Shown: one piece after another, positions 29,374-37,895 of the stretch
How the letters are laid out: each line of letters opens with the position of its first letter
How positions within the stretch are numbered: position 1 is the first letter of the stretch
Translations under genes and position numbers: made by a program
Source: Dyella subtropica
Lineage (GTDB): Bacteria; Pseudomonadota; Gammaproteobacteria; Xanthomonadales; Rhodanobacteraceae
Length of the DNA: 64,000 nt
Direction of reading: 5' to 3'
Assembly: GCF_026283965.1 (NCBI RefSeq)
Contig: NZ_JAPDPD010000007.1
Span: forward strand, 62,001-126,000
The notes under the pieces: model-generated
What the model saw: the letters and a program-made list of their open reading frames with translations, nothing else
The model's database searches: none
Told to the model about the DNA's origin: nothing

Positions 29374-29760
29374 ATGGCTAAGCCGGTTAAGACCAAGAAG
29401 AAGATCAAGCGCGTTGTCACGGATGCCGTGGCCCACGTGCAGGCCTCCTTCAACAACACCATCGTCACCATCACCGATCGCCAGGGCAACGCACTGTCGT
29501 GGGCGACTGCAGGCGGCGCGGGTTTCCGCGGCTCGCGCAAGTCCACGCCGTTCGCCGCCCAGGTGGCTGCCGAGAAGGCGGGTCGCGCTGCAGGCGACTA
29601 CGGTGTGAAGACCGTGGAAGTGCGCATCAAGGGCCCGGGCCCGGGCCGTGAGTCGGCCGTGCGTTCGCTGAACGCGTTGGGCTACAAGGTGCTCAACATC
29701 ATCGACGTCACGCCGATTCCGCATAACGGCTGCCGTCCCCCCAAGAAGCGTCGAGTCTAA
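29374..29760 (+). CDS. rpsK: 30S ribosomal protein S11
   Basis: S11 lies on the 30S platform near the E-site codon. The 128-aa product contains the signature [21 protein letters not shown]-like stretch and ends [18 protein letters not shown]. It is preceded by a Lys-rich N terminus and lies in the rpsM-rpsK-rpsD-rpoA-rplQ order. Confidence 0.98.
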   Translation: MAKPVKTKKKIKRVVTDAVAHVQASFNNTIVTITDRQGNALSWATAGGAGFRGSRKSTPFAAQVAAEKAGRAAGDYGVKTVEVRIKGPGPGRESAVRSLNALGYKVLNIIDVTPIPHNGCRPPKKRRV

Positions 29761-29771
29761 GGAGCATACCC

Positions 29772-30398
29772 ATGGCCCGTTATCGTGGAGCTACCTGCAA
29801 ACTCGCCCGTCGTGAGGGTGCAGATCTCAGCCTGAAGAGTCCGGCTCGCGCCATCGACTCCAAGTGCAAGCTGGAAAACAAGCCCGGCCAGCATGGCGCC
29901 AACAAGCGCATGCGCATGTCCGATTACGCCAACCAGCTGCGTGAAAAGCAGAAGGTGAAGCGCATCTACGGCGTGCTCGAGCGTCAGTTCAGCAATTACT
30001 ACGCCAAGGCGTCGACCCTCAAGGGCAACACCGGCGAGAACCTGCTGCGTCTGCTCGAAAGCCGTCTGGACAACGTCGTCTATCGCATGGGTTTTGCGGT
30101 CACCCGCGCCCAGGCCCGTCAGTTGGTCAGCCACAAGGCTGTGCTGGTCAACGGCAAGAAAGTGAACATTCCGTCGTACCAGGTTCGCCCGGGCGATGCG
30201 ATCGCTCTGACCGAGCGCGCCCGCACTCAGCTGCGCGTGCAGGAAGCGGCGACCGTGTTCGACACCATGGACCTTCGCCCGCAGTGGGTGGAAGTCGATG
30301 CCAAGAAGTTCGAGGGTACGTTCAAGTCGGTGCCGGATCGCGGTGATCTGCCGTCCGATATCAACGAGAGCCTGATCGTCGAGCTTTACTCGAAGTAA
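29772..30398 (+). CDS. rpsD: 30S ribosomal protein S4
   Basis: S4 nucleates 30S body assembly and in E. coli represses the alpha operon. The 208-aa protein starts [19 protein letters not shown] and has the S4 RNA-binding domain with [26 protein letters not shown] near residues 95-120. The ends are complete. Confidence 0.98.
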   Translation: MARYRGATCKLARREGADLSLKSPARAIDSKCKLENKPGQHGANKRMRMSDYANQLREKQKVKRIYGVLERQFSNYYAKASTLKGNTGENLLRLLESRLDNVVYRMGFAVTRAQARQLVSHKAVLVNGKKVNIPSYQVRPGDAIALTERARTQLRVQEAATVFDTMDLRPQWVEVDAKKFEGTFKSVPDRGDLPSDINESLIVELYSK

Positions 30399-30414
30399 TC
30401 TACCGGAGCCCTGC

Positions 30415-31413
30415 ATGGCAGTTTCGTCAACTAGCGTGCTGCGGCCTCGCGGCCTCAGCGTCGAGCAGCTCGGATCCAACCGCGCCAAAGTGGTGGTGGA
30501 GCCGCTCGAGCGTGGTTTCGGCCACACCCTGGGCAACGCGCTGCGCCGCGTGCTGCTCTCTTCGATCCCCGGCAGCGCCATTGTCGAGGTCGAGATCGAT
30601 GGCGTGCTTCACGAGTACACCACTCTCGAAGGTCTGCAGGAGGACGTGATCGAAGTCCTGCTGAACCTCAAGGATGTGGCGATTCGTCAGCATACGGGTG
30701 ATGAAGTCACTCTGACCTTGTCCAAGAAGGGCAAGGGTGTGGTCACCGCCGGCGACATCGCCGTCGATCACTCGGTGGAAATCATCAACCCCGAGCACGT
30801 GATCTGTCACCTGACCAAGGACATCGCGCTCAACATGCGCCTGAAGGTGCGTCGTGGCGTCGGCTATCAGCCGGCAAGCTCGCGTCAGCATCCGGACGAG
30901 GAAGCTCGTCCGATCGGTCGCCTGCAGCTCGATGCCTCGTTCGCACCGGTGCTGCGCGTGGCTTACGAAGTGGACGCGGCTCGTGTTGAGCAGCGCACCA
31001 ACCTTGATAAGCTCGTGCTCGACATCGAGACCAACGGCACCATCGGTGCGGAAGACGCGGTCCGCAAGGCCGCCGAGATCCTCAACGACCAGCTGTCGGT
31101 GTTCGGTGATTTCTCGCGCCGCGAGAGCGCGACCGACAAGGCGGAGAAGGGCGGTTTTGACCCGTTGCTGCTGCGTCCGATCGACGATCTGGAACTCACC
31201 GTGCGTTCGGCAAACTGCCTGAAGGCCGAGAGCATCTACTACATCGGCGATCTGGTGCAGAAGACCGAAGTCGAGCTGCTCAAGACCCCGAACCTGGGCA
31301 AGAAGTCGCTGACCGAAATCAAGGATGTCCTGGGCGGACGTGGTCTCGCACTCGGCATGAAGCTCGAAAACTGGCCGCCGCCGGGCTTGTCGCACGGCAT
31401 GCAGCTGGGTTGA
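30415..31413 (+). CDS. rpoA: DNA-directed RNA polymerase subunit alpha
   Basis: Alpha dimerises to nucleate RNA polymerase assembly, and its C-terminal domain contacts UP elements and activators. The 332-aa protein has the N-terminal domain with [20 protein letters not shown] and the C-terminal helix-hairpin-helix domain with [22 protein letters not shown] and [13 protein letters not shown]. It lies upstream of rplQ with an unusually long 204-bp gap. Confidence 0.99.
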   Translation: MAVSSTSVLRPRGLSVEQLGSNRAKVVVEPLERGFGHTLGNALRRVLLSSIPGSAIVEVEIDGVLHEYTTLEGLQEDVIEVLLNLKDVAIRQHTGDEVTLTLSKKGKGVVTAGDIAVDHSVEIINPEHVICHLTKDIALNMRLKVRRGVGYQPASSRQHPDEEARPIGRLQLDASFAPVLRVAYEVDAARVEQRTNLDKLVLDIETNGTIGAEDAVRKAAEILNDQLSVFGDFSRRESATDKAEKGGFDPLLLRPIDDLELTVRSANCLKAESIYYIGDLVQKTEVELLKTPNLGKKSLTEIKDVLGGRGLALGMKLENWPPPGLSHGMQLG

Positions 31414-31420
31414 TGTACCC

Positions 31421-31589
31421 GAGGGCGATCGGCTTCGATCGCCCTCAACATTGAATAACCTGGCGGAAATGCTGCGCGTTTCCTCCAGTTTGCAGAAGCG
31501 GCACGTAGAGGCCGCACTCTTATAACAGGGCGTTCTCAGAGCCTTGAATAGCGGGTAACCGCGGGAAGCCGGATCAATGACCGGCTTTT
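31421..31589 (+). terminator. Hairpins in the rpoA-rplQ spacer
   Basis: A perfect 11-bp stem (31421-31431 with 31436-31446, loop GCTT) directly follows rpoA. A short GCGGC/GCCGC hairpin (31498-31502 with 31511-31515) follows. Last comes AAGCCGG/CCGGCTT (31566-31572 with 31581-31587), followed by TTC. The last looks like a weak intrinsic terminator only 30 bp before rplQ, which may attenuate rplQ expression. Confidence 0.5.
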
Positions 31590-31617
31590 CATAACAACAG
31601 ACTAGAGAGTAATTACC

Positions 31618-32001
31618 ATGCGCCACCAGAAATCCGGTCGCAAGCTCAACCGCACGAGCAGCCATCGCGAAGCGATGTTCAAGAACATGGCTGCGTCGCT
31701 GATCAAGCATGAGCTGATCCGTACCACGTTGCCCAAGGCGAAGGAACTCCGTCGCGTGGCTGAGCCGCTGATCACGCTCGCCAAGACTGACGGCGTTGCC
31801 AATCGCCGTCTTGCTTTCTCGCGTCTGCGCGACAAGCAGGCTGTGGGCAAGCTGTTCGTCGAGCTGGGCCCGCGTTACCGCGAGCGTCCCGGCGGCTACC
31901 TGCGCATCCTCAAGTGCGGCTTCCGCCCGGGCGATAACGCTCCGATGGCCTACGTCGAGTTGGTGGATCGCCCGCGCGTCGAGGCTGTCGACGCCGAGTA
32001 A
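31618..32001 (+). CDS. rplQ: 50S ribosomal protein L17
   Basis: L17 lies near the tunnel exit. The 127-aa product starts [32 protein letters not shown], the family signature, and has the C-terminal [25 protein letters not shown]. It ends the ribosomal superlocus. Confidence 0.98.
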   Translation: MRHQKSGRKLNRTSSHREAMFKNMAASLIKHELIRTTLPKAKELRRVAEPLITLAKTDGVANRRLAFSRLRDKQAVGKLFVELGPRYRERPGGYLRILKCGFRPGDNAPMAYVELVDRPRVEAVDAE

Positions 32002-32022
32002 GCGTCTATAGCGTTGAAACAC

Positions 32023-32060
32023 AAAACCCCGGCCGGGCAACCTGCCGGGGTTTTGCTTTT
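32023..32060 (+). terminator. Intrinsic terminator of the alpha operon
   Basis: AAAACCCCGGC (32023-32033) pairs perfectly with GCCGGGGTTTT (32044-32054), followed by GCTTTTTT. This is a textbook rho-independent terminator closing the ribosomal gene block. Confidence 0.9.
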
Positions 32061-32140
32061 TTGGACGTGCGACATACCGTGTGCTGACAGCGTCGCGGCG
32101 AGCGGTTAATGTCTTTGTTCCGCAACGCAGCACTCGAACC

Positions 32141-32638
32141 ATGAATCCTTTCCGCTGGTCGTACCGCGTCACCTATCTCGTCGGCTTCCTGATCTGCGCA
32201 GCCTTGCTCGGCTTCGCGTTGTATGCCCAGTACGCACTGCACATGATTCCGTGTCCGCTGTGCATCTTTCAGCGCATTGCTTTCTTGGTCATGGCGGTGT
32301 TTTTCCTCGCGGGCGCTGTGCACGGGCCACGAGGGAAGGGGCGCTGGATCTACACAACAGGTGCGCTGTTGGGTGCGCTCGGCGGCATCGCGACGGCGGC
32401 ACGCCATCTCTGGCTGCAGACGCTGCCGGCCGATCAGGTACCGTCCTGTGGCCCCAACCTCGGTTACATGATGGACGCCTTCCCGTTGGCCAAGGTGCTC
32501 AAGATGGTCTTCACCGGCTCCGGTGAATGCGCGAAGATCGAGCCGATCCTGGGCTTGCCGATGCCGGCCTGGACCCTGCTGTGGTTCGTGCTGCTGGCGG
32601 CGCTGGCTGTCTTTGCCGCTGCGCGTCGACGGAGCTGA
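32141..32638 (+). CDS. dsbB: Disulfide bond formation protein DsbB
   Basis: DsbB reoxidises DsbA and passes electrons to quinones in the inner membrane. ATG 32141 gives 165 aa with four hydrophobic segments. Both cysteine pairs are present: CPLC in the first periplasmic loop (Cys38, Cys41) and Cys103 with Cys130 in the second. The conserved Arg after CPLC (IFQR) needed for quinone binding is also there. An in-frame start at 32081 is less likely. It is transcribed alone or with the next gene. Confidence 0.93.
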   Translation: MNPFRWSYRVTYLVGFLICAALLGFALYAQYALHMIPCPLCIFQRIAFLVMAVFFLAGAVHGPRGKGRWIYTTGALLGALGGIATAARHLWLQTLPADQVPSCGPNLGYMMDAFPLAKVLKMVFTGSGECAKIEPILGLPMPAWTLLWFVLLAALAVFAAARRRS

Positions 32639-32685
32639 GCCGAATGTCCACGGGATCACTTTCGGCCCGATGGGGTGCCGTCACC

Positions 32686-34056
32686 ATGAATGCCAACGCT
32701 TCCATGTTTACCGAGTCCACCGGCTGGACACCTGATTCCTGGCAACAGCGCGTGGCCTTGCAGCAGCCGCTGTACGAGAACGCCGAGGAGCTGACCCAGG
32801 CCACCACACACCTCTCTAACTTGCCGCCGCTGGTCACCTCCTGGGAAGTGCTCGCGCTGAAGCAGGCGCTGGGAGAAGCGCAAGAGGGGCAGCGTTTTCT
32901 GCTGCAGGGTGGCGATTGCGCCGAGAGCTTTGCCGACTGCACCAGCCCGGTCATTTCCAACCGGCTCAAGGTGCTGCTGCAGATGAGTCTGGTGCTGGTG
33001 CACGGCCTGAAGAAGCCAGTGCTGCGCGTGGGCCGTTTTGCCGGGCAGTACGCCAAGCCGCGTTCGACGGATACCGAGACGCGCGACGGCGTGACCTTGC
33101 CCAGCTTCCGCGGTGACGTGGTCAACGGCCCGGAATTTACGCCGGCAGCGCGCCGCGCCGATCCCCAGCGGCTGATCCAGGCACACGCACATTCCGCGCT
33201 GACGATGAATTTCGTGCGCGCGCTGATCGACGGCGGTTTCGCCGACCTGCACCATCCGGAGTACTGGGACCTGGCCTGGGTGGAACACTCGCCGTTGGCT
33301 GCCGAGTATCGGCGCATGGTCGCCGGCATCGGCGACTCGCTGCGTTTCATGGAGACTTTGGCGGGCCCGATCGCAGGCTTCACTCGTGTGGATTTCTTCA
33401 CCTCGCACGAAGCGCTGCTGCTCCACTACGAGCAAGCGCTGACCCGCAAAGTGCCACGCCATCGTGGCTGGTTCAACCTGTCCACGCACTTCCCGTGGAT
33501 CGGTATGCGCACTGCCGCGCTGGATGGTGCTCACGTGGAGTATTTCCGCGGCATCCGCAATCCCATTGCGGTAAAGGTGGGGCCGTCGGTGAAACCAGAC
33601 CAGCTGCTGCCGTTGATCGAGGCTTTGAATCCGCAGGATGAGCCGGGTCGTCTCACCCTGATCCACCGCATGGGCAACGCTCAAGTCGCCCAAGCGCTGC
33701 CGCCGCTGCTCGATGCTGTGAAGCGCGAGGGTCGCCGCGTGCTGTGGGTGGCCGACCCCATGCACGGTAATACCGAAACCACTTCCAACGGCTACAAGAC
33801 GCGGCGGTTTGACAATATCCGTGGCGAGCTCGATCAGGCCTTCGACATCCACGCCGCCGCGGGTACGCGGCTGGGTGGCGTGCATCTGGAGTTGACCGGT
33901 GAGGACGTGACGGAGTGCATGGGCGGCGCCCGTGACCTCAGCGAGGCCGACCTCGATCGCGCCTACAAGTCGATGGTCGATCCGCGCCTCAACTACGAGC
34001 AATCGCTGGAACTGGCGATGTTGATCGTGCGCAAGTCGGTGGGCGGCTTGGGCTGA
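32686..34056 (+). CDS. aroG: 3-deoxy-7-phosphoheptulonate (DAHP) synthase, class II
   Basis: The enzyme condenses phosphoenolpyruvate and erythrose 4-phosphate in the first step of the shikimate pathway. The sequence is the plant/mycobacterial class II type: QGGDCAESFADC with metal-ligand Cys78, GRFAGQYAKPRS, and VLWVADPMHGNTE near the C-terminal third. ATG 32686 gives 456 aa, normal for the class. ATG 32644 (14 codons earlier, with GGAG upstream) is a real alternative. It is convergent with the amidase gene. Confidence 0.92.
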   Translation: MNANASMFTESTGWTPDSWQQRVALQQPLYENAEELTQATTHLSNLPPLVTSWEVLALKQALGEAQEGQRFLLQGGDCAESFADCTSPVISNRLKVLLQMSLVLVHGLKKPVLRVGRFAGQYAKPRSTDTETRDGVTLPSFRGDVVNGPEFTPAARRADPQRLIQAHAHSALTMNFVRALIDGGFADLHHPEYWDLAWVEHSPLAAEYRRMVAGIGDSLRFMETLAGPIAGFTRVDFFTSHEALLLHYEQALTRKVPRHRGWFNLSTHFPWIGMRTAALDGAHVEYFRGIRNPIAVKVGPSVKPDQLLPLIEALNPQDEPGRLTLIHRMGNAQVAQALPPLLDAVKREGRRVLWVADPMHGNTETTSNGYKTRRFDNIRGELDQAFDIHAAAGTRLGGVHLELTGEDVTECMGGARDLSEADLDRAYKSMVDPRLNYEQSLELAMLIVRKSVGGLG

Positions 34057-34065
34057 TGACGTTCG

Positions 34066-34104
34066 GTTGCATTGGGGGCTCGTCTTGCTCACCCCCAACG
34101 CAAC
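34066..34104. terminator. Bidirectional hairpin between aroG and the amidase gene
   Basis: GTTGC (34066-34070) and TTGGGGG (34072-34078) pair with CCCCCAA (34092-34098) and GCAAC (34100-34104), with one A-C mismatch and a 13-nt loop. It lies between convergent genes. There is no T run on either side. Confidence 0.45.
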
Positions 34105-34134
34105 CCATCGCCACGGCTACAAGTACGGCCTCGC

Positions 34135-35757
34135 TCAAGGCGAAGCGGCAGGCACAGCCTTTCCACCCACTGTGTCCAGAAACTTAGGCGGCTGCCACAC
34201 ATGGGCGTGCTGCTCGAAACCATAAGCGATCGAAATCAGCGTCGGCTCGCTCCACTTCGCGCCGAACAACACGATGCCGACTGGCAGGTCGTGCGCAAAC
34301 CCTGCCGGTACGGTGATGGACGGATAGCCGGCCACCGCCGCTGGCTGCGAGGCGCCACCCACGGTCGGGTCGCCGCTGACCACGTGGTCGCCAAGTACCA
34401 GATCGGTGACGAAGGTGGGCCCCCACGAAGGGGCAAGCAAGGCGTCGAGGTGGTCCTTCGTTAGCGCGGCATCGATGCCTTCGGGGCCGGACAGGCGCTT
34501 AGTCTTGGCCAGCGCATCGACATAGGCTTTGTCGGTCAACGGCCCCTTGGCTTGGGCTTGCTCGAACAGTTCTTGCCCGAACCATGGCATCTCTCGCTCC
34601 GCCTCGCGCTGATTGAAGGCGATCAGGTCGGCCAGCGTTTTGATCTTCGACTTCGGGCGCGTGGCGAGGTAGGCATTTAAATCGTGCTTGAGGTCGTACA
34701 GCAGTACGATCAGCTCCGCATCACCCAGTTCCTTCAAGTGTGGGATTTCCACCGGGTCCACGATGATCGCGCCTTGCGCTTTCATCAATGCAATCGATTG
34801 CTCCAGTACGCGGTCGGCATTCGGTTCGGCGCCGGCCAACTGGCGCACCACGCCGATGCGCTTACCCTCGAGTCCGTTCGGATCGAGGAAGCGGGTGTAG
34901 TCGGTAGCATGCCGATCGGCCTCGGCGGTGGCCGGGTCACGCGGATCGCTGCCGGCGATCACGCTGAGCACGGTAGCCGCGTCGGCCACGTTGCGCGCCA
35001 TCGGTCCGGCCGTGTCCTGGTTGTGGCTGATCGGCACGATGCCGCTGCGGCTGACCAGTCCCAACGTAGGTTTGATGCCAACGATGCCGTTGGCGGCTGC
35101 AGGGCAGATGATGGAGCCGTCGGTTTCCGAGCCAATCGCCACGGTAGCCAGGCCCGCGGCAACAGCAGCACCGGAACCGGCGCTGGAACCGCAGGGGTTG
35201 CGGTCCAGCACATAGGGATTGCGGGTCTGCCCGCCGCGCGCGCTCCAGCCGCTGCTGGCGTGGTTGGAGCGCATGTTGGCCCACTCGCTGAGGTTGGTCT
35301 TGCCGAGGATCAACGCGCCGCTCTTGCGCAGGCGCGTTACCAATCCAGCATCGCGCGGCGCAGGCGCTTCGGTCAGCGCCAGCGAGCCAGCGGTGGTGAG
35401 CATGCGATCGCCGGTATCGATGTTGTCTTTCAGCAACACAGGAATACCGTGGAGCGCACCGTGCGCATGCCGGTGATCCAGTTCTGTGGCGAGCTTCAGT
35501 GCATCGGGATTGGTTTCGAGCACGGCACGCAAGGCGGGGCCCGATTGATCGATCTGCTGGATGCGTTCGAGGAATTGGCGAGCCAGGGATTCGCTGTTGA
35601 GCTGGCCGGCATCCATGCGCTGGTGCAGATCCTTGATCGACGACCAGGCGAAGCTCGGGTCGGCCGATTGGGCTAGCAGAGAGCTGCTAGTAAACAGGGC
35701 GCTGGCGAGCAGGGAAAGCGAGAGCTGCAGTCGGGTCACGTTAGTCTCCGGAAGCAT
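34135..35757 (-). CDS. Secreted amidase-signature family hydrolase
   Basis: This is an amidase-signature enzyme that hydrolyses carboxylic amides; its substrate is unknown. ATG 35757 gives 540 aa with a signal peptide (hydrophobic about residues 10-28, likely cut after AQSA). The Ser-cis-Ser-Lys triad is visible: Lys110 in GIPVLLKDNID, Ser191/192 in CGSSAGSG and the nucleophile Ser215 in GSETDGSI. It is therefore not the cytoplasmic GatA, which has no signal peptide. It stands alone, divergent from the cytochrome genes. Confidence 0.9.
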   Translation of the reverse strand: MLPETNVTRLQLSLSLLASALFTSSSLLAQSADPSFAWSSIKDLHQRMDAGQLNSESLARQFLERIQQIDQSGPALRAVLETNPDALKLATELDHRHAHGALHGIPVLLKDNIDTGDRMLTTAGSLALTEAPAPRDAGLVTRLRKSGALILGKTNLSEWANMRSNHASSGWSARGGQTRNPYVLDRNPCGSSAGSGAAVAAGLATVAIGSETDGSIICPAAANGIVGIKPTLGLVSRSGIVPISHNQDTAGPMARNVADAATVLSVIAGSDPRDPATAEADRHATDYTRFLDPNGLEGKRIGVVRQLAGAEPNADRVLEQSIALMKAQGAIIVDPVEIPHLKELGDAELIVLLYDLKHDLNAYLATRPKSKIKTLADLIAFNQREAEREMPWFGQELFEQAQAKGPLTDKAYVDALAKTKRLSGPEGIDAALTKDHLDALLAPSWGPTFVTDLVLGDHVVSGDPTVGGASQPAAVAGYPSITVPAGFAHDLPVGIVLFGAKWSEPTLISIAYGFEQHAHVWQPPKFLDTVGGKAVPAASP

Positions 35758-35821
35758 GCGGCATGGTGTCGCGAAGTAGCAGCTTAGCCGTAACCGCATC
35801 AGTGGAATGAAGGTGCGGGCC

Positions 35822-35827
35822 TATAAT
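35822..35827 (+). promoter_or_regulatory. Perfect -10 box just before the diheme cytochrome gene
   Basis: TATAAT sits only 6 bp before ATG 35834. No good -35 box is seen. If used, transcription would start at or next to the ATG, giving a leaderless mRNA. Confidence 0.35.
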
Positions 35828-35833
35828 CGTCGG

Positions 35834-36589
35834 ATGGATACGATAGCCAAGCTGTGCCGGGTCAGGCGTGTGTTTTCCGCTGTCCTGTTATTCGCCGCCG
35901 CCAGTGTCGCTGGTGCAGCCCGCGCTGAGGAAGGCCACCCGTTGACGGTGCCGGACACCCTCCAGCAACGCATCGCTTCCTGCACGGCCTGTCATGGCGT
36001 ACATGGCGAGGGCACGCCCGAAAGTGGCTTCTTTCCGCGTCTGGCCGGCAAACCGGCCGGTTACCTTGCACGTCAGTTGAAGGACTTCCAGGACGGCCTG
36101 CGCAAGTACGGCCCCATGGAATACACCGTGCGCCATCTCAGCCCGGAGTACATGCAGGAGATCGCCGAATACTTCTCCGCACAGGAAGTACCCTACGCCC
36201 GCTCGCCGTTGCCGCGCGTCTCGCCCGAGGCGCTCAAGCGCGGCGAGGAACTGGCCACCAAGGGTGATCCGTCGCACCAGATTCCGGCTTGCGCCGCCTG
36301 TCATGGCACCCAGCTGACCGGCGTGCAGCCGAACATCCCCGGCCTGGTCGGCTTGCCGTACGACTACCTCAGCTCGCAGCTCGGTTCCTGGCGCACCAAA
36401 ACGCGCGCCACGGTAGCGCCGGACTGCATGGCCGAGATCGCCAATCGGCTCAGCGCGTCCGATATCGGAGCGGTGTCCGCATGGCTGGCCGGGCGCGAAT
36501 TGCCGTCGGACATGCACGCGCAACCGGCTGGTTCCATCAGTCCGCCACTGCACTGCGGTGTGCTCGGTGCCACGGGAGATGGCGCATGA
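35834..36589 (+). CDS. Diheme cytochrome c, c4-like
   Basis: This is a periplasmic electron carrier. The 251-aa protein has a signal peptide (residues 1 to about 31, ending AGAARA) and two similar cytochrome domains, each with one haem site: CTACH at 50-54 and CAACH at 153-157. The repeat GYLARQLKDFQDG / DYLSSQLGSWRTK supports an internal duplication, as in cytochrome c4. It overlaps the next cytochrome gene by ATGA, so both work together. The start at ATG 35834 is chosen over 35807 to keep a normal signal peptide. Confidence 0.88.
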   Translation: MDTIAKLCRVRRVFSAVLLFAAASVAGAARAEEGHPLTVPDTLQQRIASCTACHGVHGEGTPESGFFPRLAGKPAGYLARQLKDFQDGLRKYGPMEYTVRHLSPEYMQEIAEYFSAQEVPYARSPLPRVSPEALKRGEELATKGDPSHQIPACAACHGTQLTGVQPNIPGLVGLPYDYLSSQLGSWRTKTRATVAPDCMAEIANRLSASDIGAVSAWLAGRELPSDMHAQPAGSISPPLHCGVLGATGDGA

Positions 36590-37878
36590 AGATGCTGCGT
36601 TGGGTGTTGATCTCGATCGCGCTGCTTGGCATCGCATTGGTCGGCTGGGTGTTTCTGCGTAGCGGTGGGCATGCGCCGGTGTCGCGCGAGGCGAGCAAGG
36701 TCGATGTCGCCACGCTGAAAGATCCTGTGCTGATCGCCAAGGGCCAGTACCTGACCACGGTGGGTGACTGCGCCGCCTGCCATACCTCGCAGGGCGGTCA
36801 GCGCCTTGCGGGCGGTCGCGTCGTGGGTACGCCGTTCGGCGACATTCCGGCGCCCAATCTCACGCCGGATCGCGAGACCGGTCTCGGCGACTGGAGTTTC
36901 GAAGCGTTCTGGCAGGCCTTGCACTCCGGCGTGGGCCGTAAAGGCGAGCTGCTCTATCCGGCGTTCTCCTATACCTCGTACACCAAGGTCAGTCGCGACG
37001 ACGCGCTAGCGATCTTCGCTCACCTGCAATCGCTGGCGCCGGTGCATCAGCCATCCAAGCCGCTGGGGCTGGAGTTTCCCTATAACGTGCGCAACAGCCT
37101 GAAGGCTTGGCGCGCGCTGTACTTCAAGGAGGGCGAGTACCAGCCGGACCCAGCCAAGTCGGCGGCATGGAACCGTGGCGCCTATCTGGTGCAGGGCCTG
37201 GGTCATTGCAATGAATGCCATATAGCGCGCGACTCCTTCGGCGGCATGCGCAGCGACCAGGCGCTGTCCGGCGGGCAGATTCCGGTGCAGAACTGGTATG
37301 CGCCGGATCTAAGCACGCAGACCAACGGCGGTTTGGAGGGATGGGGTGAAAAGGACATCGTGGACCTGCTCAAAACCGGGCACTCGGCCAAAGGCACGGC
37401 TTTCGGACCGATGGCCGAAGTGGTAGCGCAGAGCACGCAGCACATGACCGATGACGATCTGCAAGCCATCGCCATCTATCTGCGATCGCTGCCGGCGCGC
37501 CCGCAGATGCAGTTCGAGAAATCGCCGCTCGATACCACCACCATGGTCAACCAGGGCACCAAGATCTACGGCGAACGCTGTGCCGGCTGCCATGGCAAGG
37601 ACGGCAACGGCGTGGCCGGTGTGTATCCACCGCTCAACGGCAATTCCTCGGTGAACGAGCCAACCGGTATCAATGCCATCCGCGTGGTGTTGCTGGGCGG
37701 TTTCCCGCCGGCGACCAAGGGCAATCCGCGTCCGTATTCCATGCCGCCGTTCGCGCAGCAGCTGAAGGACAGTGATGTCGCCGCGGTGGTCACTTATATC
37801 CGGCAGGCCTGGGACAACAAAGCGCCGCTGGTGCAGGAGCGCGACGTCATCAAGTACCGGCATACGCCAATCGATTGA
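36586..37878 (+). CDS. Triheme, membrane-anchored cytochrome c
   Basis: The 430-aa protein has one N-terminal membrane helix (about residues 5-23) and three haem motifs: CAACH (62-66), CNECH (208-212) and CAGCH (332-336). The arrangement and length match the cytochrome subunits of membrane-bound alcohol, gluconate or sorbitol dehydrogenases, which pass electrons to ubiquinone or an oxidase. No dehydrogenase gene is adjacent, so the electron donor is unknown. It overlaps the preceding gene by 4 bp. Confidence 0.88.
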   Translation: MKMLRWVLISIALLGIALVGWVFLRSGGHAPVSREASKVDVATLKDPVLIAKGQYLTTVGDCAACHTSQGGQRLAGGRVVGTPFGDIPAPNLTPDRETGLGDWSFEAFWQALHSGVGRKGELLYPAFSYTSYTKVSRDDALAIFAHLQSLAPVHQPSKPLGLEFPYNVRNSLKAWRALYFKEGEYQPDPAKSAAWNRGAYLVQGLGHCNECHIARDSFGGMRSDQALSGGQIPVQNWYAPDLSTQTNGGLEGWGEKDIVDLLKTGHSAKGTAFGPMAEVVAQSTQHMTDDDLQAIAIYLRSLPARPQMQFEKSPLDTTTMVNQGTKIYGERCAGCHGKDGNGVAGVYPPLNGNSSVNEPTGINAIRVVLLGGFPPATKGNPRPYSMPPFAQQLKDSDVAAVVTYIRQAWDNKAPLVQERDVIKYRHTPID

Positions 37879-37895
37879 TCGGCATAGGCCCGTCT

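Noticed and set aside
34684-35676. 330-codon plus frame opposite the amidase gene
   Set aside because: Antisense to a clear amidase with all catalytic residues.
36289-36585. N-terminal extension of the triheme cytochrome frame
   Set aside because: Lies inside the diheme gene; the true start is ATG 36586 with a membrane anchor right after it.
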